Below, piece by piece: positions 15,976 to 25,429 of a stretch of DNA of 33,904 nt (the stretch's first letter is position 1; each line of letters begins with the position of its first letter). The notes beneath the pieces were generated by a model. It was not told where the DNA came from. It saw only the letters and a list, made by a program, of their open reading frames with translations, and did not search any database. The DNA is from Persephonella sp. (GTDB lineage: Bacteria > Aquificota > Aquificia > Aquificales > Hydrogenothermaceae). The DNA lies in NCBI RefSeq assembly GCF_015487465.1, contig NZ_WFPS01000053.1, forward strand, positions 1 to 33,904, in the 5' to 3' direction. The translations under genes were made by a program, and so were the position numbers.

Positions 15976-17328
15976 ATGGTTGAGAAAAAATTCCTGAAAG
16001 CAGTCAAAGAGTTTGAACTTATCCAAAAAAACGATAGATTACTTGTGGCTTTTTCGGGGGGTGTTGATTCTGTTGTTCTCGCTTATCTTTTACTCAAGCT
16101 AAAAAATACTCTTAAAATATCAGAAATCGCACTTGCCCATCTCAATCACTCCTTAAGAGGAAAAGAGTCTGATAAGGATCAGGAATTTTGTCAGCAGTTT
16201 GCAAAAGAAAAAGGTCTGAGGATATTTTCAGAGAAAGTAAATGTCAAGAAAGTTGCAAAAAAAGAAGATCTTTCAATTGAAGAAGCTGCAAGAAAGGTTC
16301 GGTATGAGTTTTTAAGAAAAATTAAAGAAAAAGAAGGTTTCAATAAAATAGCAACAGGACATCATCTTTCTGATCTGATAGAGACAATGATCCTATGGTT
16401 TATTCAGGGCAACAAAAAAGGTATAAAAGGATTTAGACCAAAAGACAGCAGTCTAATAAGACCTCTTTATTACATAACAAAAGACGAGATAATCAGCTAT
16501 GCAGAAAAAAATAAACTTCCCTATACAGTAGACAAAACTAATTTCAAAACAGATATATTAAGAAACAAACTGAGGCTGAATGTGATACCTCTTATAAAAG
16601 AGATAAATCCCTCTGTTGAAAAATCTATGCTTATTGAATCCCAACTTTTACAGTTTGATGATGACTACCTTGAGATGGAAAGCGTAAGATTTTCACAAAA
16701 ATTTCCCAGTAAAGAGATAAAATTCTCCCAAATAAAAAACCTCCATGAAGCCTTACTTTATAGGATTTTGATAAACTGGATAAAAAGAGAAACTGGTATA
16801 TATCCTTCATACAGAAAAGTTTTAGAAATTTTAAAAACATTAAAAAAGAAAGGAGAAAAAAGAATAAGCCTTGGAAAAGGTTATGTTCTAATAAAAACTT
16901 ACTCAGGACTAATTATTGAAACAGAAAGGAAAAGCTGTCAAATTTTTTATAAAATAAAGCCAGGAGAAGAAATTTTAATAAAAGAAGCAGGTATAATGTT
17001 AAAAAGCTTTATAACTGAGAAGGTAAACTGGAGAAAAATGGAAGATGAAAAAAGGTTCGTATGCTTTGATATAAGTGAAGAAAATCCTGAATTCATAATC
17101 CGAAACAGAAAAGAAGGTGATAAGTTTTTACCCTTTGGGAAAAAAACAGAAAAGAAACTGAAAGATATCCTGATTGACCTTAAAATCCCAAAATATATGA
17201 GAGACACCATACCACTTCTTGAATTTAGGAATAAAATATTATGGGTGATAGGTCACAAAAGATCAGGCTATTACCCGGTAGATGAAAAAAGTAAAAAGGT
17301 TATCTGTTTTGAGATAAAGGAGGTTTGA
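15976..17328 (+). CDS. tilS: tRNA(Ile)-lysidine synthetase
   Basis: 450 residues. It adds lysine to C34 of tRNA-Ile(CAU), changing its decoding from AUG to AUA. The PP-loop is SGGVDS (residues 27-32), followed by [16 protein letters not shown], the [14 protein letters not shown] motif and a C-terminal domain with [13 protein letters not shown] and the [22 protein letters not shown] region typical of full-length TilS. The ATG lies only 5 bases after the tRNA's CCA, and no ribosome site is visible. No better in-frame start lies before the PP-loop. Maturation of the tRNA 3' end would leave a nearly leaderless mRNA. The stop overlaps the ftsH start (TTGA). Confidence 0.93.
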   Translation: MVEKKFLKAVKEFELIQKNDRLLVAFSGGVDSVVLAYLLLKLKNTLKISEIALAHLNHSLRGKESDKDQEFCQQFAKEKGLRIFSEKVNVKKVAKKEDLSIEEAARKVRYEFLRKIKEKEGFNKIATGHHLSDLIETMILWFIQGNKKGIKGFRPKDSSLIRPLYYITKDEIISYAEKNKLPYTVDKTNFKTDILRNKLRLNVIPLIKEINPSVEKSMLIESQLLQFDDDYLEMESVRFSQKFPSKEIKFSQIKNLHEALLYRILINWIKRETGIYPSYRKVLEILKTLKKKGEKRISLGKGYVLIKTYSGLIIETERKSCQIFYKIKPGEEILIKEAGIMLKSFITEKVNWRKMEDEKRFVCFDISEENPEFIIRNRKEGDKFLPFGKKTEKKLKDILIDLKIPKYMRDTIPLLEFRNKILWVIGHKRSGYYPVDEKSKKVICFEIKEV

Positions 17329-19217
17329 AAAAGGTGCAGCTTTCAAGAAGCATTCTAATATGGTTTTTGATTGGGGCTTTAATGATATTCGCCTTTAACA
17401 TGTTAGGCTCAAGGCAGATGGTTGAAAATAAACTATCTTTTACAGAGTTTATAGAACTGGTAAATGACGGAAAGGTTGAACAAGCCACAATAAAAGGTGA
17501 AGAAATTATAGCCATCACAAAAGACGGTAAAAAATTTGAAACCGTAATACCGGAAGGCTACAGCAAAATATACGACATACTTCAGGAAAACGGTGTAAAA
17601 ATCCATGTTGTTCCTGCAGAAAGATCAGGCTGGCTCACAACACTTTTGATCTCATGGCTTCCCATACTGTTGTTTATCGGTCTGTGGATATTTATGATGC
17701 GTCAAATGTCAGGGGGCTCTAACAGGGCATTCTCATTTGCCAAATCCAAAGCAAAGGTTTATCTGGAAGAAAAACCTAATGTTAAACTTGATGATGTGGC
17801 TGGAATGGACGAGGTAAAAGAGGAAGTTAAAGAGATCATAGAATATCTTAAAGATCCCCAAAGGTTCCAGAAGCTTGGGGGTAGAGCTCCAAAAGGGGTT
17901 CTGTTTTACGGAGATCCCGGCGTTGGAAAAACACTTTTAGCAAAAGCTATAGCAGGAGAAGCAAATGTTCCGTTTATATCCATATCAGGTTCAGACTTTG
18001 TTGAGATGTTCGTTGGGGTAGGTGCTGCAAGGGTTAGAGATCTGTTTGAGACAGCAAAAAAGCATGCTCCCTGTCTTGTTTTCATAGATGAGATAGACGC
18101 TGTAGGTAGAGCAAGGAGTGGCGTAGGTTTTGGTGGTGGACATGATGAAAGGGAGCAAACCCTGAACCAGCTCCTTGTTGAGCTTGATGGGTTTGAGTCA
18201 GGAGAAGGGATCATTGTGATAGCAGCAACAAACAGACCTGACATATTAGACCCTGCACTGCTTAGACCTGGCAGGTTTGACAGACAGATCTCTGTTCCAA
18301 AACCTGATGTAAAAGGAAGATACGAGATATTAAAGGTTCATGTGAAAAAGAAAAAGATACCCCTTGATAATGATGTTGATTTAATGGTAATTGCGAGGGG
18401 AACCCCCGGATTTTCAGGTGCAGACCTTGCAAACATAGTAAATGAAGCTGCCCTTCTTGCTGCAAGGAAAAGAAAAGACAAAGTTGGCATGAAAGAGTTT
18501 GAAGAAGCTATGGACAGAATAATGATGGGTCTTGAAAGAAAAGGAATGGCGATTACCCCAGATGAAAAAGAGAAGATAGCTTACCATGAGGTTGGACATG
18601 CCATTGTCAGTCTTATGTTTAAGGAAGCTGATCCCCTCCACAAAGTATCAATAATACCAAGGGGTATGGCTTTAGGTGTAACGGTTAACCTTCCTGAAGA
18701 AGACAGGCATATATACTCCAAAAAAGACCTTATCGCAAGAATACACCAGCTATTTGGTGGAAGAGCAGCAGAAGAAGTATTCTACGGTAAAGACGGGATA
18801 ACAACGGGGGCAGAAAATGATCTTATGAGGGCTACAGAACTTGCCTACAGAATTGTTGCATCTTGGGGTATGACAGATGAGCTGGGTCCAATCCATGTCC
18901 AGACAGCAAGGAACAACCCATTTATGCCCCAGCAGGGACCAGAGATAAGTGAAGAAACAGCTAAAAAGATTGATGAAGAAGTTAACAAACTTTTGAGAGA
19001 TGCATATGCCAGAACAAAAGAGATAATAGAAAGCTACAAAGACGCAATTACAGCAGTTGTTGAGCTACTTCTTGACAAGGAAACGATAACATGTGATGAA
19101 ATGGTTGCCATACTTGAGGAATACGGTGTTCCTGTAATTAATAAATGTAGAAAATCTATTGTGGAAGTTGTTTCTGACTCTTCAGCCCCTGAAGCACCGG
19201 CAGGAGCTATAGAATGA
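17325..19217 (+). CDS. ftsH: ATP-dependent zinc metalloprotease FtsH
   Basis: 630 residues. It is the membrane-anchored AAA+ protease that extracts and degrades misfolded membrane and short-lived cytosolic proteins as a hexamer. Two membrane helices (residues about 9-27 and 104-124) flank a small periplasmic domain. Walker A is GDPGVGKT (196-203), Walker B is FIDEIDAVG, the second region of homology contains [21 protein letters not shown], and the zinc site is HEVGH (His424, His428). The listed TTG start overlaps the tilS stop and sits very close to its AAGGAGG. A GTG at 17334 has better spacing from that site, so the protein may begin three codons later. It overlaps tatD by 4 bases. The tilS-ftsH pairing is common in bacteria. 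Confidence 0.97.
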   Translation: MKKVQLSRSILIWFLIGALMIFAFNMLGSRQMVENKLSFTEFIELVNDGKVEQATIKGEEIIAITKDGKKFETVIPEGYSKIYDILQENGVKIHVVPAERSGWLTTLLISWLPILLFIGLWIFMMRQMSGGSNRAFSFAKSKAKVYLEEKPNVKLDDVAGMDEVKEEVKEIIEYLKDPQRFQKLGGRAPKGVLFYGDPGVGKTLLAKAIAGEANVPFISISGSDFVEMFVGVGAARVRDLFETAKKHAPCLVFIDEIDAVGRARSGVGFGGGHDEREQTLNQLLVELDGFESGEGIIVIAATNRPDILDPALLRPGRFDRQISVPKPDVKGRYEILKVHVKKKKIPLDNDVDLMVIARGTPGFSGADLANIVNEAALLAARKRKDKVGMKEFEEAMDRIMMGLERKGMAITPDEKEKIAYHEVGHAIVSLMFKEADPLHKVSIIPRGMALGVTVNLPEEDRHIYSKKDLIARIHQLFGGRAAEEVFYGKDGITTGAENDLMRATELAYRIVASWGMTDELGPIHVQTARNNPFMPQQGPEISEETAKKIDEEVNKLLRDAYARTKEIIESYKDAITAVVELLLDKETITCDEMVAILEEYGVPVINKCRKSIVEVVSDSSAPEAPAGAIE

Positions 19218-19984
19218 TAGACACACATGCTCACCTTGATATGCTTAAAAGCGAGGAAGACCTTTACGAAAGTATAGAAAGCCTTGACTACATAATAACT
19301 ATAGGCTGTGATAAGGAAGAAATATTCAAGGCTGTAGAGATTTCAAACAGATTTGAAAATGTTTATGCATCTGTAGGCTACCACCCCTATGACATAAATG
19401 ATCTCACAGATAGAGATATAGAAATCCTTGAAGATATCTGTAGAAAAAACAGTAAAGTTGTTGCTGTAGGGGAAACAGGTCTTGATTACTACAGGGATAT
19501 AACCCCAAAAAAACTCCAGTGGGATTTTTTTGAAAAACAGCTTGAGCTTGCTAAAAAACTGAAACTACCTGTAGTTATACACTCAAGGAGTGCAAACGAA
19601 GACACAATAAATATCCTTGAAAACCACTCTCCATTTCCTGACTCAGGGGTGCTCCACTGTTTTGGCGGTGATCTGCCGATGATGGAAAAAGCTGTAGAAA
19701 TGGGATTTTATATATCATTTGCAGGGAATATAACCTATCCAAAAGCTGACAATTTGAGGGAGGTTTTGAGAAAAACTCCTTTAGACAGGCTTTTGCTTGA
19801 AACAGACAGCCCGTTTTTATCCCCCCAGAAAAAAAGGGGAAAATCTAACAAACCTTCATACATATTCTACACACTTGAGTTTGTTTCCCAGTTTTTAGAT
19901 ATCCCCAAAGAAGAGCTTGAGAAAATAACTGATCAGAACGCTTTGAAACTGTTTAAAAAAATAAAAAAAACCGCTAATGTATAA
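19214..19984 (+). CDS. tatD: TatD-family metal-dependent deoxyribonuclease
   Basis: 256 residues, a TIM-barrel amidohydrolase-like nuclease. Metal-binding motifs are DTHAHLD (residues 3-9), the [11 protein letters not shown] segment, VIHSRSA, LHCFGG and the late [12 protein letters not shown] Asp. TatD enzymes act as 3'-5' exonucleases or apurinic-site endonucleases in DNA repair and RNA quality control. Translation is coupled to ftsH through an ATGA overlap. The C-terminus ends in a Lys-rich tail ([11 protein letters not shown]). Confidence 0.92.
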   Translation: MIDTHAHLDMLKSEEDLYESIESLDYIITIGCDKEEIFKAVEISNRFENVYASVGYHPYDINDLTDRDIEILEDICRKNSKVVAVGETGLDYYRDITPKKLQWDFFEKQLELAKKLKLPVVIHSRSANEDTINILENHSPFPDSGVLHCFGGDLPMMEKAVEMGFYISFAGNITYPKADNLREVLRKTPLDRLLLETDSPFLSPQKKRGKSNKPSYIFYTLEFVSQFLDIPKEELEKITDQNALKLFKKIKKTANV

Positions 19985-20012
19985 TTAAATAAAAAAAACC
20001 GCAGGTATAAAA

Positions 20013-20213
20013 ATGCTTATTCTAATCATAGCCATTATTATGGTCATCATTTTCGCAACCATTTTTGCTGTTCAATACAAACTGGCATCTATGGAAGGTA
20101 AGCCTGATACAGGAAAAATACTTGAAAGCAGTATTATCTGGAGCATCATCTCCTATATTGTTATCGGTATTATAGTATTCGGTATCTCCTTTATAGTTTC
20201 CTTCTTAAGCTGA
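20013..20213 (+). CDS. Small two-helix membrane protein of unknown function
   Basis: 66 residues. Two strongly hydrophobic helices (residues 2-20, LILIIAIIMVIIFATIFAV, and about 43-64) are joined by a polar loop, YKLASMEGKPDTGKILES. I do not recognise a family. A weak ribosome site (GCAGGT) precedes the ATG, which is 28 bases after tatD. The stop codon TGA (20211-20213) directly abuts the stop codon of the convergent DNA ligase gene (20214-20216). The clean start, sensible topology and fit between genes support a real gene. Confidence 0.6.
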   Translation: MLILIIAIIMVIIFATIFAVQYKLASMEGKPDTGKILESSIIWSIISYIVIGIIVFGISFIVSFLS

Positions 20214-21962
20214 TCAGACCTTTATCTGGATCTGATTTTTATACATCTCAATAATCTCTTTTTCTGTTGTTGCATCTTCAGGTCTTTTATCAAACCTGTA
20301 TCTTCCTGTAAATCTTGGAAACCTCAAACCAAGTCCCCTGTTTAGCTTTATTTTGTCCCAGCCGCATGTGTGAACTGGAGACAAGGTAAGCTCAGCACCT
20401 GTTATCTCAAGAACAAGGTAAGGTTCAAACCACATATCTGCTGTAAGGATTGAGTTTACCCTTGGGTGCTTGTGATTAATCTGGTGTTTAGACAGAATTT
20501 CCTCAAGCTTATTAAAATCATCTTCAGTAAAACCTGTTCCTACTTTACACACTGTTTTAAACTGATCAGTCTCTGGATCATAACATGCCATAAGCAATGA
20601 TCCGAACTTTCCTGCCCTCTGACCTTTACCGTAAAAAGCACCGACAACAACAAGATCAAGAGTATCAGCAAGATGGGATTTGTAATCCCTTTTGTATTTT
20701 ATCCATAAAAAGCCTCTTTTACCTGCCTGATATATTGAGTCCGGTTGCAGAGATTTACACACAAGTCCTTCACACCCATTTTCAATAGCCTCAAGGAAAA
20801 AACCCTCAAGATCATCAACGTTATCAACAATTTTTCTGACAGCAAGGTTTATCCTGTCTGTTGTTTTTACAACCTTTTCAAGTGTCTGTCTTCTCTCAGG
20901 GTAAGGTTTCATTGTCAGATCTTCACCATTTAGATACATTATGTCAAAAAGGAAACCTGCTATCGGATACATCATAATATGAAATCTTGTTACATACTTC
21001 ACCCTTCTGTTCATAAGATCCTGAAAAGGTCTTATCGCTCCTGAAGAAGGATCTATAACAACAGCCTCAAGCTCAAGTATATATTCCTCAGGTGTTGCCT
21101 CTTTTAAAAATTCAATAAGGTCTGGAAATTGGTGTGTTATATTCTCAAGCCTTCTTGAAAAAAGATAAAATGTATCCCCTTTCCTGTGAACCTGTATCCT
21201 CTCCCCATCATATTTGTATTCTGCTCCAGCCTTTCCACCAAGTTTCTGAAGTATAAATGAAGGAATAGCCATTCTTTCTGCAAGCATAGGTCTGATAGGT
21301 CTTCCTATCTGTATTTTTATACTTTTTACACCATTAAGCCCCTCTTTAACCAGAACAGAGGCTACATAACCAAGATCTGATGTGATATTGTAAGCCCTTT
21401 CTATTATCTCCCTGTTTTCTTTGTTTCCTGTAAATGCAATAGCAAGGGCGTCCATTATTGTGTTATCACCTATACCAAGCCTTAGCCTTTCTGTTATTGT
21501 CCTGAGAAGGAACTTCACCTCAAGGGGCGACGCTTTTTTCAAAAGTGAAACAAACAGATCCATCTTTTTCTTTGTTGAGCCGTAACCTGTGGTTTCAGCT
21601 ATTTTTCTGAGGGTATTGTAAACCTCTTCAACAGTGAGTTTCTGAGAAGACTTTTTCCCTTTTTCTTCATATAAAACTTTTCCTGCATCTCCCAGATCTC
21701 CTGTTTCTATAAGTTTCTTCTGGATCTCATGCTCAGATACTCCTAAAACAGAAGAAAGGGCTTTAAGTGCTGACTTTTCACTAAAGTTATAATCAAGCCC
21801 TGTATACTCAGGGGCTATTCTTCCTATTGATAGGTATACAACTTTATCAATCAAATCCTTAGGTGTTTTTTTAAAAAGCTCAACAAGGGCATTTGTCATC
21901 TGAATTCTGCTTGTTGTTTTTTCGAGAAAATCGTAAAACTCTGCAAGTATCTGATACTCCAT
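20214..21962 (-). CDS. lig: Archaeal-type ATP-dependent DNA ligase
   Basis: 582 residues. It seals nicks using ATP. The N-terminal DNA-binding domain (to about residue 215) leads into the adenylation domain with motif I EYKYDGERIQVH (nucleophile Lys250), motif III FLFDIMYLNGEDL, motif IV GCEGLVCKSL and motif V LWIKYKRDY, then an OB-fold domain ending in GLGLRFPRFTGRYRFDKRPEDATT. Length and domain order match archaeal/eukaryotic ligase I, not the NAD-dependent bacterial LigA, which the cell should also have elsewhere. The start has GGAGG upstream. Together with Rad50 and the archaeal-type AdoMet synthetase it adds to the archaeal flavour of this genome. Confidence 0.93.
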   Translation of the reverse strand: MEYQILAEFYDFLEKTTSRIQMTNALVELFKKTPKDLIDKVVYLSIGRIAPEYTGLDYNFSEKSALKALSSVLGVSEHEIQKKLIETGDLGDAGKVLYEEKGKKSSQKLTVEEVYNTLRKIAETTGYGSTKKKMDLFVSLLKKASPLEVKFLLRTITERLRLGIGDNTIMDALAIAFTGNKENREIIERAYNITSDLGYVASVLVKEGLNGVKSIKIQIGRPIRPMLAERMAIPSFILQKLGGKAGAEYKYDGERIQVHRKGDTFYLFSRRLENITHQFPDLIEFLKEATPEEYILELEAVVIDPSSGAIRPFQDLMNRRVKYVTRFHIMMYPIAGFLFDIMYLNGEDLTMKPYPERRQTLEKVVKTTDRINLAVRKIVDNVDDLEGFFLEAIENGCEGLVCKSLQPDSIYQAGKRGFLWIKYKRDYKSHLADTLDLVVVGAFYGKGQRAGKFGSLLMACYDPETDQFKTVCKVGTGFTEDDFNKLEEILSKHQINHKHPRVNSILTADMWFEPYLVLEITGAELTLSPVHTCGWDKIKLNRGLGLRFPRFTGRYRFDKRPEDATTEKEIIEMYKNQIQIKV

Positions 21963-22065
21963 AATCCCCTCCTTTGTTTACTAATATTTAAACTTATGTA
22001 TTATGTATATCATCTTCAACTTATACCTATTCATCTATAATTTAAATAAAAAAAAGGAGGTAAAG

Positions 22066-22671
22066 ATGGAAAGATACGATGTGATAATAATAGGAGGAGG
22101 ACCTGCAGGACTTACATGCGGTATAACACTCGCCTCCTCTAAGGGAAAGTTTGATTTTGCAGAAAACAGAAAATACCTGATAATATATGGTGATTATTCA
22201 GACCTTGATAAAGCCCTTTTAAACAATGTTCCTGGAATAAATAAAGGAACAAAAGGGAAAGATCTTCTAAGACAGATCAGAAAACAGGCAGAAGGGTTTG
22301 AAAACTTAAAGCTGAAAAAAGGAAAGGTAGTGAAAGCTGAAGGGGAAAAGGGGAATTTCACAGTTTATCTTGAAAATGGAGAAAACTACAAAGCTGATTA
22401 CATCGTTATAGCAACAGGTTTCCACAGCTTTGACATACAGGGTCTAAATGTTGAGGTTATTCCCCATAAAAAATCCCCAAGACAGGGAAAGATCATGATA
22501 AAAAATGAAAACGGCAAAGTAAGGGAAGGTCTTTTTGTAGCCGGTCTTGTTGCAGGTGTTCCAACAATGTTTGCCTGTGCATCAGGATCAGGTGCAGAAG
22601 TGGCATGCGACATACTATCAGAATGGGCAGGTAAAACAGTTGTTGTACATGATGTTCCAGAAACTAATTAA
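22066..22671 (+). CDS. Reduced thioredoxin-reductase-like FAD protein lacking the NADPH domain
   Basis: 201 residues. The N-terminal dinucleotide site VIIIGGGPAGLTCG is that of FAD-dependent pyridine nucleotide-disulfide oxidoreductases. The C-terminal half has the YIVIATGF motif and a VREGLFVAGLVAGVPTMFACASGSGAEVA segment resembling the last FAD-binding part of thioredoxin reductase. The central NADPH domain and the CxxC redox pair are absent (normal enzymes are about 310 residues). The usual Asp of the GD motif is Leu (FVAGL). The start is ATG 22066 with AAGGAGG; a longer reading from 22003 adds 21 residues without a ribosome site. It may be an FAD protein that uses a different partner, or a non-catalytic relative. 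Function unknown. Confidence 0.7.
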   Translation: MERYDVIIIGGGPAGLTCGITLASSKGKFDFAENRKYLIIYGDYSDLDKALLNNVPGINKGTKGKDLLRQIRKQAEGFENLKLKKGKVVKAEGEKGNFTVYLENGENYKADYIVIATGFHSFDIQGLNVEVIPHKKSPRQGKIMIKNENGKVREGLFVAGLVAGVPTMFACASGSGAEVACDILSEWAGKTVVVHDVPETN

Positions 22672-22774
22672 GATAATCCTTATTCTTTTTCTTTTTTCCT
22701 CCTGCGGAGGAAAACTGAGGATAAATGGAAAAATCCAGTTTGATGATAGTTTTAGACTGGAGATAAGGAAGTAG
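22649..22774 (+). CDS. Putative tiny lipoprotein
   Basis: 41 residues: MMFQKLIKIILILFLFSSCGG, then 20 residues of polar, strand-like sequence ending in EIRK. The short positively charged start, hydrophobic core and FSSC at residues 16-19 look like a lipoprotein signal, so the mature part would be only about 23 residues anchored to a membrane. It begins inside the last 23 bases of the flavoprotein gene and its stop meets a terminator hairpin directly, which supports expression. The ribosome site is poor, so this remains a prediction. Confidence 0.45.
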   Translation: MMFQKLIKIILILFLFSSCGGKLRINGKIQFDDSFRLEIRK

Positions 22775-22794
22775 GGGGCATAAAAGCCCCTTTT
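22775..22794 (+). terminator. Rho-independent terminator after the flavoprotein-lipoprotein unit
   Basis: GGGGC (22775-22779), loop ATAAAA, GCCCC (22786-22790), TTTT. It starts at the base after the lipoprotein stop and its tail reaches the stop codon of convergent pepA. On the minus strand it has no U run, so it serves the plus-strand genes. Confidence 0.8.
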
Positions 22795-24286
22795 AATCTG
22801 TCTGATTTAACAAAAATGTTGTTATCGTTCTGACAGGAAATCCAGTAGCTCCTTTTGGGTGGTAATACCAGCCTTTTGTATTATGGGCAGGTCCTGCTAT
22901 ATCTATATGAACCCACGGAATTTTTTTATCAACAAACTTTTCAAGGAACAATCCTGCTGTTATCGCTCCTCCATATCTTGTTGTTCCTATGTTGTAAACA
23001 TCAGCAGAAGGAGCCTTTATATGTTCCCTCAGCATATCATTAAACGGAAGCTGCCACATCCACTCACCTGTTTTTCGTGTGGTATCTATAATCTGATCAA
23101 TAAGTTTCTGGTTGTTACCCATTACTCCTGCTGTATACTCACCTAAAGCAACTATACATGCACCTGTAAGAGTTGCCATATCTATTATTGCATCTGGCTT
23201 AAGCTCTGAGGCATAACAGAGTGCATCGGCAAGTGTAAGTCTTCCCTCAGCATCTGTATTTCCTATCTCTATGCTGATACCATTTTTTGCTTTTATAATG
23301 TCATCAGGTCTGTATGACTTTCCGTCAGGCATATTTTCGGCAGCCGCTATTATGCCGTGAACTGTGATTTCAGGTTTAAGTTCCCCGATAGCTTTAAAAA
23401 CACCTAAAACAGCACACGCACCTGCCTTATCTGACTTCATCCATCTCATATAATCTCCAGGTTTTATGTTGAGACCTCCGCTATCAAAAGTCAGCCCTTT
23501 TCCTATGAGAACCAGCTCTTTCTTTGACTTTTTTGGTCTGTAAGTCAAATGGATAAATCTGGGCGGGTTTGCACTTCCCTTTGCCACAGCAAGATAGGCA
23601 TTCATACCCATCTTTTCTATCTCGTCCTCATCGTATATCTTGACTTCAAAACCGTATTCTTTTGCGAGGTTTTCAGCTATCTCAGCAAGTTTTTGAGGAG
23701 TTATCACATTTCCCGGCTCGTTAACAATATCCCTTGTAAAGTTTTGAGCCTGTGCAAGTATCTTGCCTATCTCTGATCTTTTTTCGGACTGTGCCTTATA
23801 TTTCCTGCTTACCCTTATCTGAACTTCTTTTATCTGAAAACTGTCTTTTTTTGATAGATATTTATCAAATCTGTAATCTCCCAGTATAATACCTTCTGTT
23901 AGAGCCTGTGCTATCTCTGACTGTTCATCTTTTACACTTAGAGCCTCCCCATCAATCAGGAATTTGTCAATTTTCATTTCCCTCATTCTTCTGACAGCTG
24001 CAGCACCTAACCTTCTTGCTTTATCCAGATCAAAATCTTTTTTGTTACCTGCCCCTATGAGAACAACAAAATCTGTTTTTCCTTTACCTAAAGCTGGAAC
24101 TGTTATGATCTTCCCAAAACTGCCGTCAAATTTGAGATCCTTTTTTAGCTTTGATACAGAACCTCCTAAAATCTCATCAATCTCCTGAATGTCTGGAGAA
24201 AGTTTTTTCTGCTCTTTAAACATAAAAGAAATAACAGCTTTGGTTCTGGCATTTTTTAGACGACCGCTGGTTATCCTAATATCCAT
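22793..24286 (-). CDS. pepA: Leucyl aminopeptidase (M17)
   Basis: 497 residues, the usual length. It is a dimetal aminopeptidase that removes N-terminal residues in peptide turnover. The C-terminal catalytic domain carries the metal- and substrate-binding sequence GKGLTFDSGGLNIKPGDYMRWMKSDKAGA, then the family signature NTDAEGRLTLADAL and the MATLTGAC motif. The N-terminal macro-like domain covers roughly residues 1-165. The start has AAAGGAGT upstream. PepA proteins of some bacteria also bind DNA in site-specific recombination, but nothing here shows that role. Confidence 0.95.
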   Translation of the reverse strand: MDIRITSGRLKNARTKAVISFMFKEQKKLSPDIQEIDEILGGSVSKLKKDLKFDGSFGKIITVPALGKGKTDFVVLIGAGNKKDFDLDKARRLGAAAVRRMREMKIDKFLIDGEALSVKDEQSEIAQALTEGIILGDYRFDKYLSKKDSFQIKEVQIRVSRKYKAQSEKRSEIGKILAQAQNFTRDIVNEPGNVITPQKLAEIAENLAKEYGFEVKIYDEDEIEKMGMNAYLAVAKGSANPPRFIHLTYRPKKSKKELVLIGKGLTFDSGGLNIKPGDYMRWMKSDKAGACAVLGVFKAIGELKPEITVHGIIAAAENMPDGKSYRPDDIIKAKNGISIEIGNTDAEGRLTLADALCYASELKPDAIIDMATLTGACIVALGEYTAGVMGNNQKLIDQIIDTTRKTGEWMWQLPFNDMLREHIKAPSADVYNIGTTRYGGAITAGLFLEKFVDKKIPWVHIDIAGPAHNTKGWYYHPKGATGFPVRTITTFLLNQTD

Positions 24287-24309
24287 ATCTTTTTACTCCT
24301 TTTTAAAAT

Positions 24310-24338
24310 ATAATAGTCATTAAAAATTATTTTAACAA
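24310..24338 (-). promoter_or_regulatory. Sigma-70-type promoter for pepA
   Basis: On the minus strand: TTGTTA (24338-24333), a 17-base spacer, then TATTAT (24315-24310), about 24 bases before the pepA start. The -35 matches four of six bases and the -10 five of six. Confidence 0.55.
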
Positions 24339-24365
24339 AAGAGAGATACTTTAGGGAGGGACTCC

Positions 24366-25421
24366 ATGAGAGTTTTTATAGGGGATATTTTTAAAGTTCT
24401 GCCTGAAATCTACAGCACAGAATACCTCGTCCAGAAGGTATATTCCCCTGAAAGGGTGGGAGAAAAAACAAACAGATTTGTCCAAAGATATGTGAAAAGT
24501 CTGGGAATAAAGCAAAAACCGATAGTCCTTGATCTTGATAAACTTCCGGAAAAAAAGCTAAAAAAAGAGGACTACAGCCCTCTAAAATGGGGAGAAAAGG
24601 TTGTAAAAAGGTTTTCAAATAAATTAGGAAAAGAAAATATAGGCTTTTTATCTGTTTCTTACAACATATCCTATTATGAAGATTTCTTGCCTAATCTGGT
24701 TTCCAGAATAGTTGAAAATACAGATCTGAAGCTTGACACCTACCCTGAGGAGCTTCCATTCTACGGCTGTGCCTCAGGTTTGTTCTCTTTAAAAAGTGCT
24801 GTTGAATACTGTAAAAAACATAACAAAGCAGCCGTTGTTTTTATATTTGATCAATGCTCACACATCGGACATTTTACTTTTGACAGCAGTGATCCTGATT
24901 TTAAAAAAACATTAAAAACAAACTTTCTTTTTTCAGATGGAGGTGTAGGACTGCTGATAATTCCAGAAACAATGAAGGATCAATTTGATACAGCTGTTGA
25001 GGTTCTGGATATTAAACTTGATCACATTCCGGGAGATGAAATAAAAATACAAAGAGGGAAATTTATCTTAGGAAATAAACTTAAAGAGATTATACCTCCT
25101 ATAGTCTCAAGTCATGTTATAAAACCTTTACTAAAAAAGTATGATCTTGACATAAATGATATTAAAGAATGGGCTATTCATCAGGGTGGATATGCGATAT
25201 TAGAAAAATTTAAAGAAAAAGAGATTTTAGGTCTTTCCGACCTTCAGATAAAAAAAGCTGAGGAACTTTTTTCAATGTATGGCAATCTTAGCTCTCCAAG
25301 CTCTTTTTTTATCTTTGATAGCTTTTTCCACGAGAAAAAAGAAAAAAAAGAAAGCTTAGGTATGATAATAGGCTTTGGGGCAGGGTATTACATAGGTTCA
25401 GCCCTTTATAAATGGGTTTAA
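24366..25421 (+). CDS. Type III polyketide synthase / KAS III-like condensing enzyme
   Basis: 351 residues with the thiolase fold. The catalytic triad is visible: Cys135 in YGCASGLFSLKSA, His272 in AIHQGGYAILE and Asn307 in YGNLSSPSSFF, in the order and spacing of chalcone-synthase-like type III PKS and KAS III enzymes. The closing GFGAGYYIGSALYKWV matches the family C-terminus (GxGxG...). Such enzymes condense acyl-CoA or acyl-ACP starters with malonyl units. Substrate and product cannot be inferred. No methyltransferase, oxidase or acyl carrier gene lies beside it. The start has GGGAGGG upstream. It is divergent from pepA and followed 86 bases later by the superoxide reductase gene. Confidence 0.8.
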   Translation: MRVFIGDIFKVLPEIYSTEYLVQKVYSPERVGEKTNRFVQRYVKSLGIKQKPIVLDLDKLPEKKLKKEDYSPLKWGEKVVKRFSNKLGKENIGFLSVSYNISYYEDFLPNLVSRIVENTDLKLDTYPEELPFYGCASGLFSLKSAVEYCKKHNKAAVVFIFDQCSHIGHFTFDSSDPDFKKTLKTNFLFSDGGVGLLIIPETMKDQFDTAVEVLDIKLDHIPGDEIKIQRGKFILGNKLKEIIPPIVSSHVIKPLLKKYDLDINDIKEWAIHQGGYAILEKFKEKEILGLSDLQIKKAEELFSMYGNLSSPSSFFIFDSFFHEKKEKKESLGMIIGFGAGYYIGSALYKWV

Positions 25422-25429
25422 ACACATTA

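Noticed and set aside
19961-20002. Direct repeat ATAAAAAAAACCGC (19961-19974 and 19989-20002) after tatD
   Set aside because: Mostly an A run with only four informative bases. It is likely chance; no third copy or nearby structure was noticed.
22003-22065. Upstream extension of the small flavoprotein
   Set aside because: It lacks a ribosome site and contains the probable -10 element (TATAAT, 22036-22041). The ATG at 22066 has AAGGAGG and starts directly before the FAD motif.
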